The position numbers and the translations under genes are program-made. Positions 23,943-35,940 of a stretch of 64,000 nucleotides of DNA are shown piece by piece (position 1 is the stretch's first letter; each line of letters begins with the position of its first letter). The notes beneath the pieces were generated by a model that made no database searches, was not told the DNA's origin, and saw nothing but the letters and a program-made list of their open reading frames with translations. Source of the stretch: Hevea brasiliensis. Lineage: Eukaryota; Streptophyta; Magnoliopsida; Malpighiales; Euphorbiaceae. Location: assembly GCF_030052815.1 (NCBI RefSeq), contig NC_079505.1:65253899-65317898 (forward strand), written 5' to 3'.

Positions 23943-26939
23943 ATGTCCATAAGATAATTCAGCTAATTGAGCAGTTGGAACACCTTGACTTTCACATGGA
24001 TTTCCAACTACAGATGGATTTGATCCTTCAGTCCCTTCCTGAGTCATTTGGGAATTTTATGACAAATTTCCATATGACTAAGCAGGAATATACCTTGGCT
24101 GGTTTACTTAACATGCTGGTTATTGCCCAAAAGAATATGCCGAGCAATAAAGGAAAAGAGGTAGCTTTGATTACATCTTCTTCTGCTAAGGGCAATAAGA
24201 AAAAGAAACCTTAAATTCCTGGTCCTTCCAAAAAGATAGCTAAACAAAGAGGGAAGACCAAAGCTGATGGAGGCAAAGGAAAGTATTTCCATTGCCAGAA
24301 GGATGGGCACTGGAAAAGGAACTACTCGGAATATCTTACTTCTTTGAAGGACATGAAGGAAACACATTCAGAAGTTATGTCTATACCATGTTATTAAGAT
24401 GCTGATGATGCTCATAGTTCATGTACAGCTTGGGTTTTAGATACTGGTGCCAATTCTCACATTTCTTATAATATGCAGGAACTAGCAAACAGTAGCAACT
24501 TGCATGCTCGAGATGTTAGATTCTGGATTGGCGATGGCTCAACTATTGAAGCTTTAGCCATAGGATCTAAATCTTTTTACATGTGTGGATATGTTTTGTG
24601 TTTGAATAATATTTTGTATGTGCCTGATGCTTTTAAGAACATCATTTCTATATCTAGTTTGACTAGAAATGGCTATGAATTTCAATTCATAGATGATGTT
24701 TACAATACACATTTTGGAAATAAATATATTGGCTCAGGTTATATGCATGATGGTCTTTATTATTTGGATAATAATGATAAACACAAAATGAATGCAAGCA
24801 ATATAAAAGAATGCAATGCCATGATGAAAGTCAACTCAAGTTCAAAATATATTTGGCACTTAAGATTAGGTCATTTTACAGAAGATAGGATTACAAAACT
24901 GGAGAAAATGGAGATTTTATCCTCATTGGGTTCTGAACCTACTCCAACTTCTGAATCCTGCCTTCAGGGCAAAATAACTAGATCACCCTTTGTTGGACAA
25001 GGACTAAGGGCTGAAAATATTTTGGAGCTAATATATAGTGATGTATGTGGTCCATTTAAGGAAATGGCTAGAGGTGGTTTTCATTACTTTATTAACTTTA
25101 CTGATGATAAATCAAGGTTTGGGTATTTGTATTTGATGAAATACAAACATGAATCCTTTGAAAAGTTCAAAGAATTTAAATCTAAAATAGAAAATCAAAT
25201 AGGAAAAAGTATTAAAGCTCTTCGATCAGATTGTGGAGGTGAATACTTGAGACTGAATTTGATGAATACTTGAAAGAGCATGGCATTATTTCCTAGCTGA
25301 CTCCTCCAGGAATGCCACAGCTGAATGGTGTATCTGAAAGGAGAAATCGTACCTATTAGATATGGTACGTAGTATGATGAGCTATACTGATATGCCAATC
25401 TCCTTTTGGGGATTTGCATTAGAATCAGCTTTGCATATTCTAAATAGGATTCCATCAAAATCAGTTTCTTCTACACCTTATGAGATATGGCATGGAAGAA
25501 AACCAAGTCTTAAGCATGTTAAGATTTAGGGTTATCCAGCTTATATCAAAAAGCTTAACACTGATAAATTGAAAACTAGATCAGAAAAGGGTCGATTTGT
25601 TAGATATCCAAATGAGAGTTTTGGATATTATTTTTATTTGCCTACATCACAAAAGGTTATGGTAAGTAGAGATGCTACTTTTCTTGAACAACAATTTATT
25701 TAAGAAGGAGGCAAAGGAAGGCAAATAGAATTAGAATTGGAGAATTCTGACCAACCAATAGATCAAATGGATATAGATCCATCTAGTCAACCTACACCTA
25801 TTGATGAAACATCTACAGTTATTCCTTGCAGATCAACCAGGATATCTCACCCACCAGTGAGATATGGTTTCCTTCATAAAGATGTACAAGAGTTGTTTAC
25901 TCATGAAGAAGTAGATCATGGAGATGATCCATTTACCTATGAATAAGCTATATTAGATATAGACTCTTCAAAATGAATTGAAGCTATGAAATCCGAAATT
26001 AATTCTATGTATAAGAATCAAGTTTGGGATATTGTTGACCCACCTGAAGGTATTGTACCTATAAGGAATAAATGGGTTTTCAAGAAGAAAATTGGTTCTG
26101 ATGGAAAGGTAGAGACCTATAAAGCAAGGTTAGTAGCGAAAGGGTTTCGCCAAAGGCAAGGGATCGACTATGAGGAGACTTTCTCGCCTGTTGCCATGCT
26201 TAAATCAATTAGGATTCTATTAGCAATAGCTGCATACTATGATTATGAGATTTGGTAGATGGAAGACAAAACAGCTTTTCTCAATGAATATATTGAAGAA
26301 AACATTTTCATGGAATAACCTAGGGGTTTTGAATCCCAAGATGGTTCTAAAGTATGCAAGTTGAAGCGTTCCATTTATGGATTGAAACAAGCTTAGAGGA
26401 GTTGAAACATCCATTTTGATGAAGCCATTAAGTCATTTGGTTTTATAAAAAATGTGGATGAACCATGTGTATATAAGAAGGTTAGTGATAGTGCTATCAC
26501 TTTCCTTGTCTTATATGTGGATGATATTCTGTTGATAGGTAACGATATAGGTATGTTGACAGCTGTAAAGGTATGATTGTCAAATATATTCTCCATGAAA
26601 GACTTAGGGGAGGCAACCTATATTCTTGGAATTCATATCTATAGAGATAGAGCGAAAAGAATAATTGGTTTTCCCCAAAGTCTATACTTGGAAAAGGTGT
26701 TAAAGAGGTTTAAGATGCTTGATTCCAAGAGAGGATTGTTAAAAATGAGACATGGTATCCACCTATCTAAAGAGATGTCTCCAAAGACACCTGAAGAAAG
26801 AGATAAAATGGCCAGGATTCTATATGCTTTGGCTATCGGAAGTTTGACGTATGCAATGATGTGTACTAGGCCGGATATCGCACATGTTGTTAGTTTAACT
26901 AGCAGTTTTCAATCCAATCTAAGTTTGGAACACTGGATA
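23943..26939 (+). pseudogene. gag-pol: Copia A gag C-terminus, protease, integrase and RT
   Basis: This resumes the copia A coding region after the gypsy-1 insertion. The zinc knuckle reads YFHCQKDGHWKRNY, with first and last Cys changed to Tyr; copia B has both. Protease has VLDTGANSHIS at about 24435. The integrase zinc region carries WHLRLGH but SESCLQGK (one Cys lost). The catalytic core has YSDVCGPF and RSDCGGEYL. A 2-bp deletion at about 25250 and a 1-bp deletion at about 25350, both visible against copia B, shift the frame. RT has YVDDILLIG at about 26515 and several TAG/TAA codons where copia B has Gln or Trp. It is cut at 26939 by a solo LTR with TSD GGATA. Confidence 0.92.
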
Positions 26940-28278
26940 TGTGACACCCCTTACCCGTCTACAATATAGCCGAGCAAGATATGCCACACAGTGTATCGGA
27001 ACACCATATTTTATCTCAATTATTTTTATCCTTCCTTAATTTATTTCTTCATGATTATGAAGTGCAATTTGTGAAATTTAACTCATTTAAGTCATTTATT
27101 GAAATTATAAATTCATTTGAGGTTCTGAAAATTTTTTAGAAAATCCAGCAGAGTGCCGGCTAAAAATGGAGAAAACAGTTCTTCAGAACCTGTGAAAAAC
27201 ACTTCCAATACATTTTTAATTATTCTCAAACTCCATTGTATCAACATAATCTCAATATTTCTCAACCATTTCTAAAAAAAGGTTCCATTTGTCATTCATT
27301 CATTTCACATGATAATCATGTACAAATCATAAATAAATACTCAATTTTCATTTATAAACACAAATTATAAATATTTGCATTAATACCAAAACATGTTACA
27401 TGAGTTTCAACTATACATGAGAAAATAAAAGTTTAATTACAAAATATAAACAATACAAAATACTAAAATGGGACCTAGTATCCTACCAATGCACTGAAGT
27501 CTGTGAGGTGACACGAACACTATGCAAAATTGCGAACGGCCTCACCCAGTCTGTAGTCTACTGAGCTCTCTATCAGTCTCTCTAGAACCTACACGTGGCA
27601 AAAAGTAACGCGCTAAGCAATAATATTTAGTGGTGCCAATAATAAAATAAAATAAAAAACTAAAAGACAATAGATATGCAGTGTATATATTAATGTCTAT
27701 GCAGACAAAATTTTAGTAATTATTTGTAGTCTATTTATTTGGAACTTATTATATCAATTATTTCATTAAATTTATTAACTTCCATTTTTGGTTGCCCAAG
27801 TAACTTATACTGAATGACTGGACTGGATAAATGGGTAAACTGGCACTGGGTACCAAGTACCTCGGGCCATCATACCATCGGTCACTTATGTATCTCCCGG
27901 TGTGCAACATAACAACTAATGAGCTGTAATAATTATTAGGCACTAGGCCAAGTATCACCATAACATCAGAATGGCTAAAAGCCAAAAAATCACAGAATGG
28001 TATAAATGCCATGTGCAGTACTGCTAACTAGGGGTGGCCACGGTCCGGTTTCGAACTGGAATCGAACCGGAACCGGTTTGGTCAAAACCGGACCGAAACC
28101 GGTCAAAACCGAAACCGGCTTTAAAACGGACCGAAACAGTCATTCTACAGTTTGGTTCAGGTTCATAATTTTTAGAAACCGTGAACCGTGATTCGACAGG
28201 ATTGAACAAGCGATTAGAACCAGACCAAACCGATTTAAATACAAAAATTCAATAAATACTTCACTCTACTCCTAATTC

Positions 28279-28281
<3 letters not shown>

Positions 28282-28339
<58 letters not shown>
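28282..28339. repeat. (TA)n microsatellite
   Basis: An uninterrupted TA run of about 58 bp lies inside the hAT-like element. Confidence 0.95.
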
Positions 28340-28344
<5 letters not shown>

Positions 28345-28630
28345 TTAATTCTCTACATAATTATTCTCTACACTCTCTTTAATTCTTAATACTCTTTCAA
28401 TTTCTCTCAAATTTTCTAAATAATCATTTTCTACACTCCTTTTAATTCTCAGTACTTTCACAATTCCCCTACTTTATTATTTTTATACTCACTGAAATTT
28501 TTAATACTATCTCAATTACTCTGTTATTATTTTATATCTTCAATAAAATTTTCAATACCCTCTATTTTGATTTTTTTTTCTTTTATATTTTTTTAATTAT
28601 CAATTATCATATAATTTTTTTAAAAATGGG

Positions 28631-28920
28631 CTTTTATCCCAAAAATTTATTGGGGTCGGCTATATGGATTCTCTTTCTCCACTCTAAACGATTTTAGGTT
28701 AAATCCTTGGAAATGTGTAATGCTTCTAGATCATGTTGTACTATTCTCCTCCAAGTCAGTTTAGGTTTACCTATTATTTTCATTCTATCCTCAACCCAAT
28801 ATGCTCTACTTGTCTAATTGGAGCTTTCCTATGTCTATGCTTCACATGACCAAACCACCTCAATCTCCCTTCTCTCAACTTATAACTGAAAATTTTAATT
28901 CCTCTAAATTCTAAAGGGAT
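28631..28920 (-). pseudogene. 3'-terminal fragment of an RTE-type LINE reverse transcriptase
   Basis: The minus strand encodes, with a few stops, a RLRWFGHVKHRHRKAPIRQ segment, then KPKLTWRRIVQHDLEAL and a final HIADPNKFLG before a stop. This is the recognisable C-terminal end of RTE-clade reverse transcriptases, which is common as 5'-truncated copies in plants. About 95 codons remain. It is embedded in the hAT-like element, so it inserted there or was captured. Confidence 0.75.
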
Positions 28921-31492
28921 ACATAGGCAAAATTAAGTTCATGCACCTTTTTCTATTTTTTTTTAAATTAATTTTATCTCTAGTTTTTTAATAAGTTCAA
29001 GTCTTTGCTTATTAAATTTTTCTTAAAAATAAGTTATTTTTATTCTTATTTTTCTTATTTTATTTTGATTGAAAGATTTCTAAGAAAAATTAAAATATTT
29101 TTACAAATATAACTTAAATTCTAAATTAATAAAATTTTCCTCTAATTTTTTCCTTTAAGTTGCTCTTAAACCGCCCCTAAATCGCTTTCAAACCGTCTTG
29201 AACTGTCATTTTTCAAACCGTCCTCCAAACTGTTTTAAACCGGGGCTTGAACCGGAACCGGCGGTTCAAGAACCGTCTTCCAAACTGTCCCATGACGGTT
29301 TGGTTCAGGTTCATGATTTCATTGAACCTGAACCGGCGGTTCAGGAACCGTAACCGGCAGTTCTTGAACCGTGGCCACCCCTACTACTAACTGAACCCTA
29401 TTGGCATGCCAACCTATCCAAACCAATCTTACTCAGTGTACTAGGGCATATTACAAAGTTATTGATTGAATTTTTCATATTTCACATGTAAGGTTACTAT
29501 TCATTTTACTATTTAGGTCAAATTATTGACTTTCCAATGCATAATAGTTATATGAGTCCTAATCACATAAATTTACCACTTTTTGGTTCCCAAAAGTGTT
29601 GGCATTAGTTGCCAATCCATACTTCTAACCAATGGAGAATAAATCAAAATTTCAGTTTTTGGGTACTAGAGTTCACTGTTCCATTAGGCCATTCTACAGT
29701 GAGAATTTGGCCAAGTGTTCTAATCAAAGTTGTTCTTTATTGTGTCTAGTTACATTTCACTTGTTGAATCACCCCATTTGAAGTTTTCTAGTTCAAGTTA
29801 TGGCTATTGCACCATAACTGGTCAGATGCCTTTACCCAGAATTTCTGGGCAACTTTTGGTTTTGCCAGATTTGGTAGTCCAACTTTGGCTAGCAATTTCA
29901 TTTAGTTAAGTCTAGAATTTGAGTTTGTGTTCTACATGAAAGTTGTTCTAATTTTCCTAAGCTTTCCATTGATATAAAGTTCAGGTCAATTGGACCTTTC
30001 TACACTGAGTTATGACCAAATGAATGAACGCTATTCATTTTGCCCAGGTAGAATTGGTGCTACCAGGATTTGGTCAATTTTTAGGGCATCATAAGTTTGT
30101 TTTCTGGATAGAGTTCCTTCATCAAAGTTGTGCCATTATGTGTCTAATTTCATGTCCAATTGGCCTTGCACCAATTCAACCTACACAACCCAAGTTATAG
30201 CTGCCCAAACATGCTGGACTCACAATCAGTCCTGCAGGTCACTCAAGGCAACACACCCAACTTCAAATCCTAATCTACAATTCACTTCAATTCCTCATTA
30301 TACTCAGCCAAATAGTCACTAATTGACCATTAGAACTTTCATTCACCAACACATAAGCAAAATCTAAATTTTGTGCCCCAAACCCTAACTCCATCATTTC
30401 AATTCATGCATCAACTTACATTTCGTTATCCTAATCATGAGATTAGTGTTAAGGGCAGCTCAGATACCACTTTATTTCAAGGAAATTCATCAAATCCTAA
30501 CCCATCTATGGCTTTCGAAATCATGGGATATATATATATATATATACACATAATTTTCATTTGTTTTCTTACTAATTCAACTTAAATCATGTTCTTAAAC
30601 AAGAAATTAAAGAGAGAGGTGAAATATTAGACACTAAACTTGTTGGAGCTACTTCCAAGCTTGTTAAAGCCTTTCTTTTTCCTCTTCTTTTTGCTACCTA
30701 GGGATAGTTTATGGTGTGAGAGAAAATTTTAGTGAAGAGAGTGAGGGATTTTGAGGTGAAATGGAGTGGGCTATAAGGCTTGATAAAGCTTTAATGGAGG
30801 AATGGGTTAGAGTTGGGTTTCGGATGGGTTGAGAGGTAAGGGATGAAAAAATTTTTATTTTGTAATTTCAGCCCATTTTACTCTTTTTAAGTTAGCTTAT
30901 CTAATTTTGGTTGGTTGGAACAATTTTAATTGCATTACTTGATATCATTATTTGATTTTAATTTCCATTTAGTTTATTTTTCTTTCTTTTCTTTACTACT
31001 CAATTTTAATTTCATTTTTAGCAATGTTTATTCATATTTTATGTCATATAATTTATTTACTTAATTGGTCAAAAATCATCTCTGAAGACGAAATGACCAA
31101 AATGCCCTCCGTTTGGTTTAACGAGCTAAAATTATGTGTAACGATTGATTAAATTTTCCTTGTGTTTTCTTAGCAATTTATTGTCATTGAGACCCCAATA
31201 ATCCTTCCCTGAAATCTCAAAAATTATTTCATTGAGTTTTCCGCGGGTCTAGGGTTACTAACGGCTTTTGCCGTCAGTTCTCGTTAGGGTCACTCATCAC
31301 TGGGGCTACGGCTCATTTAACCTTAGTGCATTTCATTTCTAAAAATTATCCTTAATTTTTCTTATCATTATTTGGTTTATTTATAACTCCTCACTCTAGT
31401 CTAATTATAATTCATGATATTCTAGCTGCCCGGACCAACATTGATCACCGAAACAATAGAACGTACGGACTAGCTAAAGTGAGGATGTTACA

Positions 31493-31967
31493 GGATAGCT
31501 GTCAAGAATATCCTTAAGTACTTGAGAAGAACTAAGGATTTATTCTTAATTTATGGAAGTGGTGACTTGCAATTGGATGGTTATACTGATTCTGATTTCC
31601 AATCAGATATCGATGATAGAAAGTCTACCTCTAGGTTTGTGTTCATTTGTAATGAAAGTGCAGTTAGTTGGAAGAGTTCCAAACAGAGTACGACTGCTGA
31701 TTCCACTACAGAGGCTGAGTACATTGCTGCATTAGATGCTGCAAAAGAGGCTGTTTGAATAAGAAACCCCAGTCTCACTAGAAATCTAAACACATAGAAA
31801 GGCGCTACCACATTATCATTAAGATAGTTGGGCAAGGTGATGTAGCTATGCAGAAAATAGCAACAATTGAAAATCTAGCTGATCCATTCACTAAGCCTAT
31901 GTTACAAGCTCAGTTAGATAGACATCTTGAGAATATGGGTCTAAGATATTGTAATGAATGGTTCTAG
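31493..31967 (+). pseudogene. pol: Copia A RNase H and pol C-terminus
   Basis: It resumes with the VKNILKYLRRT block, then DLQLDGYTDSDF and STTEAEYIAALDAAKEA, the RNase H acidic residues of copia. Directly after KEAV about 35 codons present in copia B (around 43330-43410) are missing, followed by a frame shift. The end of pol, LADPFTKPMLQAQLDRHLE, is readable up to TAG at 31965-31967. Confidence 0.9.
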
Positions 31968-31969
31968 TA

Positions 31970-31981
31970 CTAGTGGGAGAT
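31970..31981 (+). other. Polypurine tract of copia A
   Basis: CTAGTGGGAGAT immediately precedes the 3' LTR. The same tract is found on the minus strand at copia B (43094-43105). Confidence 0.8.
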
Positions 31982-34092
31982 TGTTAATAGTATGCCCTAG
32001 AACATATCATTTAGTATGTATCTTATACATATTTTATTAATAAAAAGCCATTTTCACTTTTTCATTTACATAACATATTTATGTGTAATAGAAAAGGTCC
32101 ATTGATATTTTGTTAGAAATTCTATTATTAATTATTAAGAATATGAGTGGCAGTATTTTTAGCACAAAGTATTATAAATTGGTTCACAATCGAGGATACT
32201 TCACACAGGACATGACTTATCTAGAAAGATTGTATTCATGTTTGTTCCCAATGTATTTATATGAGATATAAATAAGATGAAATGGTGAGTCTCATGCCCT
32301 ATAACAAACATGATAGGCACTTATACATGATAAGTAGGCCGAACCAGTGACGCATATGATAAGCACATAGAGTTTACTCTTGTCAATGCATTGTCATATA
32401 TCATATCAGTACATATAATCTTTAGACCTGAGATAACACAGTTATCTTGTATATAGGTGGTTTGAGTTTGATACTGCTTTCATACTTGTACTGTGTATGG
32501 GTATATGGGCATGTGTTGGCTCCTACTAGTTATATATGGAGGTAGGTGTTGATCAAGATGGAATCTGTTACCCTAAGTAAAAAGGGAAAAAAACCCTATA
32601 TTCATTTAATTGTTCTTGATGTTTCAAGTTCCTGGCCAGGACAGACAGATTTAATTAGAAAAGAGTTTCTTATGAGAAAATCTTTTTAATCAAGAATTGG
32701 AATTAAAAGAGAACATACTATTCATAGCAAATAGGGTTTGACATAAACCATGACTCCAGCTCGAATTGGGATTTTGTAACTGAGAGATTCGAGTGCATGG
32801 TAACATATGATTATAGGTTCATTTAAGGTATTCCTTATTATTGATTGGGTGGCCATGGCATGCTATGCTAGGTGTCAACCATGGTCTATGAGATGCCTAA
32901 AATGATTTAGAGAAATCATTTATGGTAAGAAAGAGTTCTGATGATATTAAGAGTTAATATCATATCTCATTGCCAATTAGTGATGAGCCCAGTAAGTCAC
33001 ACACATACAAAAGATAATCACCAAGTTAAATGTGATTTAATTGATTAAGTAAAGAGTTTAATTCATTAATTAAATAGGTTTGGTTTGCAACAAGATTGTA
33101 AAGTCCCTAGCATGGCTTGAAACCAAATCTAGGTTATTGGATGTATAGTATAAGTTAAATTTATATTTAAAGTGTTTGAATATGAATTTGATTATGAGAA
33201 ATTAATTAATACATATTAATTAATTAATTTATGTTTGATATAAATTGATTAGAAGAGGAGAAATAATTATTTTGAGTTGAGAACTCAAAATTAAAACACA
33301 AGGGTAATTTGATCATTTCACAGCGTGACATGTGGGACCATGAGATAGTGACACATGGGACCATATAAGTTTGCCATTTGTCTTCCTATCATGCAAAGTG
33401 ATCAAAGTCAAGATTAAATCTAGCTTTGACACTTGGCTTAACGTGATTAGGTCAATTAATATTAAGATGCAATCAGGTGATGAAATGTGGTAAGGGTTTT
33501 AAGTGATGACCTAATTATATAAAGTGATGTTATGAGAAAATAAAAATTAGCCACTCTTCTTATTCCCTCAAGTGTGCCGCCACCCAAAAGCTCTCCTCTC
33601 TTCTTCTTTTTCTCTCATTAATTCAAAGAGAATTGCCCAAATTCTTTTGAATTAAAATTGCTAGAAATTATTTCTAGTGTCCTATACATATCTACAACCT
33701 CTCTAAAAGCAAATCCCTAATTTCTAATTGGTTAGCAAGGCTTGAGAAGCTGGTTTAGGGGCTGCCAATTGGTGATCTTGGTGTGGACAAGCTAGAGGGA
33801 CAACTCTTGGGGTCCTAGGTGCTTCACAAAGGTACCAATTACATCAATAGTGCATCAAAAGGTTTGTGCACATATTATTCTTTTAATCTAGGGTTCTAAT
33901 GAATTAATTTGTTAATTCAAAAATCTTAAATGGCAAACATAGATTCTAATACATATTAAAAGTGTTTTAATATGCAATTGAACATTGAAATCAATTAGGC
34001 ACATAATGGATGTGGCATGATGCATGAAACTCTAGAAGAAATTTTTGAATTCAATATTCTAATCTAACAATTTTCATGCTTCTGCTCCTTCA
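31982..34092 (+). repeat. 3' LTR of copia A
   Basis: The LTR is 2111 bp, begins TGTTAATAGTATG and ends CTCCTTCA. It matches the 5' LTR throughout, with small indels. The TATA box is at 33516-33524. Confidence 0.94.
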
Positions 34093-34746
34093 TAGCCAAC
34101 CTTAAAAAGGTTAAGATAGAAAAATACCTTGCCTTTCTATCTCTTAAAATGGGCTCCCTTGAAGTGAAAGGGCTTATTAATATCTCCTATGTTCTCTATT
34201 AGTTTTTTTGGAGATTAGTTCCATATTTGAATATCCATAAAATTATTGTTGAAATTACAATAAATTAAAAAATAATTAAAATATAAGGAACAAATTAACG
34301 AGATTAATGAGGCTGAGACATGGATATCTCACTCTTTTTAAGAAGATTTAAGCCCTTTAGTGTAGGCAAAACCCATAAACTGATATAACAAACTTTTAAT
34401 ATTGACTTTTCCTCTTCAGGATATAACGTCCTTACAATTTCATCATGTGATTCAAACCAACTCTGCACTCACTAGTGGTTGAATCTAAAGTTCCACCAAG
34501 AAACACTTTTTCTTTGACTTTAAACTCTCCCAAACACTTTCTCTTTTGTTTTTTGTGTATAAAAGAAAAGAACTTACGCACACACACATACAAACACACA
34601 CAAATATTTATATAGGTAATCTTTAAACATAACTCATGTTAAATTAAAACTAAGTTACTTTAATAAATTGTTAAATAAATAAGCATAATTTAAAAATAAT
34701 TAATTAATATTAAAATGTAAGAACAATAATGAATCCCAATTAAAAT

Positions 34747-34821
<75 letters not shown>

Positions 34822-35564
34822 CAATTAGAGACATTATTTTATCGCGAGTAGAAGGGTATTAGGGAAATTTGAGTCATACCTCCCAAATTGAATAGAAAAT
34901 CCTTTTGAAAATCATTTCAAATTGAATAACTTTTTATAGGAGTTAGAAGAGTTGTAAAGTTGCAAATCCCTATTGGAATCAAATGCATTTGTAGAAATCA
35001 ATAGAATTTGTGACAAGTTTCAGTGTTTTGTTTTGTTTTGTTAAATTTTTTAGAGAATTTGAAGCCTCATTGTTGTGGCATCAAGATTGTGCATTCACGT
35101 CTATTTTCATGCAATACAAGGTATGTGATAACCTCTTCTCACCCTTTTTAGAGTCATGTATAATCAACTTCATCATGCCTAGCTTAAAAGGGAAGAAAAC
35201 TCTCTCTATTGTTTTTTTTGTCTTAGTATGCATGCTCTATATTTGTTGTCCTTTGTGTTAATGGTGTATTGCAAGCTTAGAAAATGTCCTATAGATGCCA
35301 TGGTGGGCATTGGAGTCATGAATCATAAATAGTTTATCAAGGGGCTTGGTTGATTTTATCAAAAGGATAGACTTTTTATTGTTTGAGTTAATTATATATG
35401 TAGGGATTATGGATACAAAACTGATCTTAAAATATGGTTTAATATATCTTGCCTCAGTGGGGATAAGGGGTATGAGGAAATTTTGAATTATCAAAATGTG
35501 AATAACATGTTACAGTACAATAAAGATTGTCCTCACATTGATTAGATCAAAACAACATACACCA
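34093..35564. other. Low-complexity intergenic DNA, no gene seen
   Basis: It lies outside copia A and shows no recognisable coding sequence. It contains a short CA-rich run at about 34577-34606 and a long (TA)n tract. A short plus-strand frame at 35010-35261 is Phe/Cys-rich, matches nothing I know and lacks support. Confidence 0.6.
34751..34820. repeat. (TA)n microsatellite
   Basis: About 70 bp of pure TA. Confidence 0.95.
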
Positions 35565-35762
35565 TTTGTTTTGTGGAAAATATTTTCTTCTAAAATATTT
35601 TTCACATTTTTTAACTTTTAAGACACTTAAAAAATAGTTCAATGGAAAATATTTTCTTGATCAAAGGGAAAATATTTCTTGGTTAAAGAGAAAATTAAGT
35701 CATTTTTTTAAAAAAATAACTTTCTTTTTTCAAAGGAGAAAATCATTTTTCAGACTTTAATG

Positions 35763-35815
<53 letters not shown>

Positions 35816-35940
35816 ACATATTATTAATTTAATATTACAACCAAACAATAACAATTTTCATAAAAAAAAATTTTTAGAAAAAAATTTTCATAGAAAACAT
35901 TTTTCATATGTAAGTTATTTTCCGTGAAACAACAGAGCCT
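35565..35940. mobile_element. Possible MITE with imperfect terminal inverted repeats
   Basis: The left end TTTGTTTTGTGGAAAATA and the right end, read on the minus strand, TCTGTTGTTTCACGGAAAAT are imperfectly inverted. The interior is full of GGAAAAT / ATTTTCC words on both strands, and a (TA)n tract occupies 35767-35812. Ends of the form TTGTTTCA(C/T)GGAAAAT are, as I recall, frequent in plant MITEs. No clean TSD was found. Confidence 0.45.
35767..35812. repeat. (TA)n microsatellite
   Basis: A TA run of about 46 bp lies inside the possible MITE. Confidence 0.95.

Larger units (their letters stand above)
28029..29383. mobile_element. Non-autonomous hAT-like TIR element (1.36 kb)
   Basis: Terminal inverted repeats TAGGGGTGGCCACGGT match for 16 bp at both ends. 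The 8-bp target duplication is CTGCTAAC (28021-28028) / CTACTAAC (29384-29391), and other family-1 LTRs show CTGCTAACT at the empty site. The 8-bp TSD and TAGGGGTGG ends are typical of hAT elements. Both ends are packed with subterminal AACCGG / CCGGTT words, likely transposase-binding sites by analogy. There is no transposase ORF. The interior holds a (TA)n tract and an RTE-LINE fragment. Confidence 0.88.
26940..31492 (-). mobile_element. Solo LTR, gypsy family 1, carrying a hAT-like element
   Basis: It reads TGTGACACCCC...GGATGTTACA on the plus strand, with a perfect 5-bp TSD GGATA (26935-26939 / 31493-31497). Subtracting the 1355-bp hAT-like insertion and its 8-bp duplication leaves about 3.19 kb, the family-1 LTR size. 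It interrupts copia A within RT/RNase H. A hairpin with arms AGGTTCTGAA / TTCAGAACCT is at 27120-27191. Confidence 0.93.
5232..34092 (+). mobile_element. Copia element A, full-length but interrupted by three gypsy insertions
   Basis: This is a Ty1/copia retrotransposon on the plus strand. It has two related LTRs (5232-7356 and 31982-34092), a PBS TGGTATCAGAGC (7359-7370) and a gag-pol remnant in the order GAG, PR, IN, RT, RNase H. Its polypurine tract just before the 3' LTR contains AGTGGGAGA. The span is 28.9 kb, but three TSD-flanked gypsy insertions (7376-10739, 12749-23942, 26940-31492) account for about 19.1 kb, leaving roughly 9.7 kb. No target-site duplication is visible (GACAC before, TAGCC after), so one end may have recombined. 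Copia B is a second member of the same family. Confidence 0.95.

Noticed and set aside
28006..28209. Opposed ORFs rich in Arg, Thr, Gly and Phe
   Set aside because: They are produced by the AACCGG-type subterminal repeats of the hAT-like element, not by a gene.
35010..35261. 83-codon ORF with hydrophobic C-terminus as a possible host gene
   Set aside because: It has no recognised domain, splice pattern or promoter, and AT-rich sequence gives such frames by chance.
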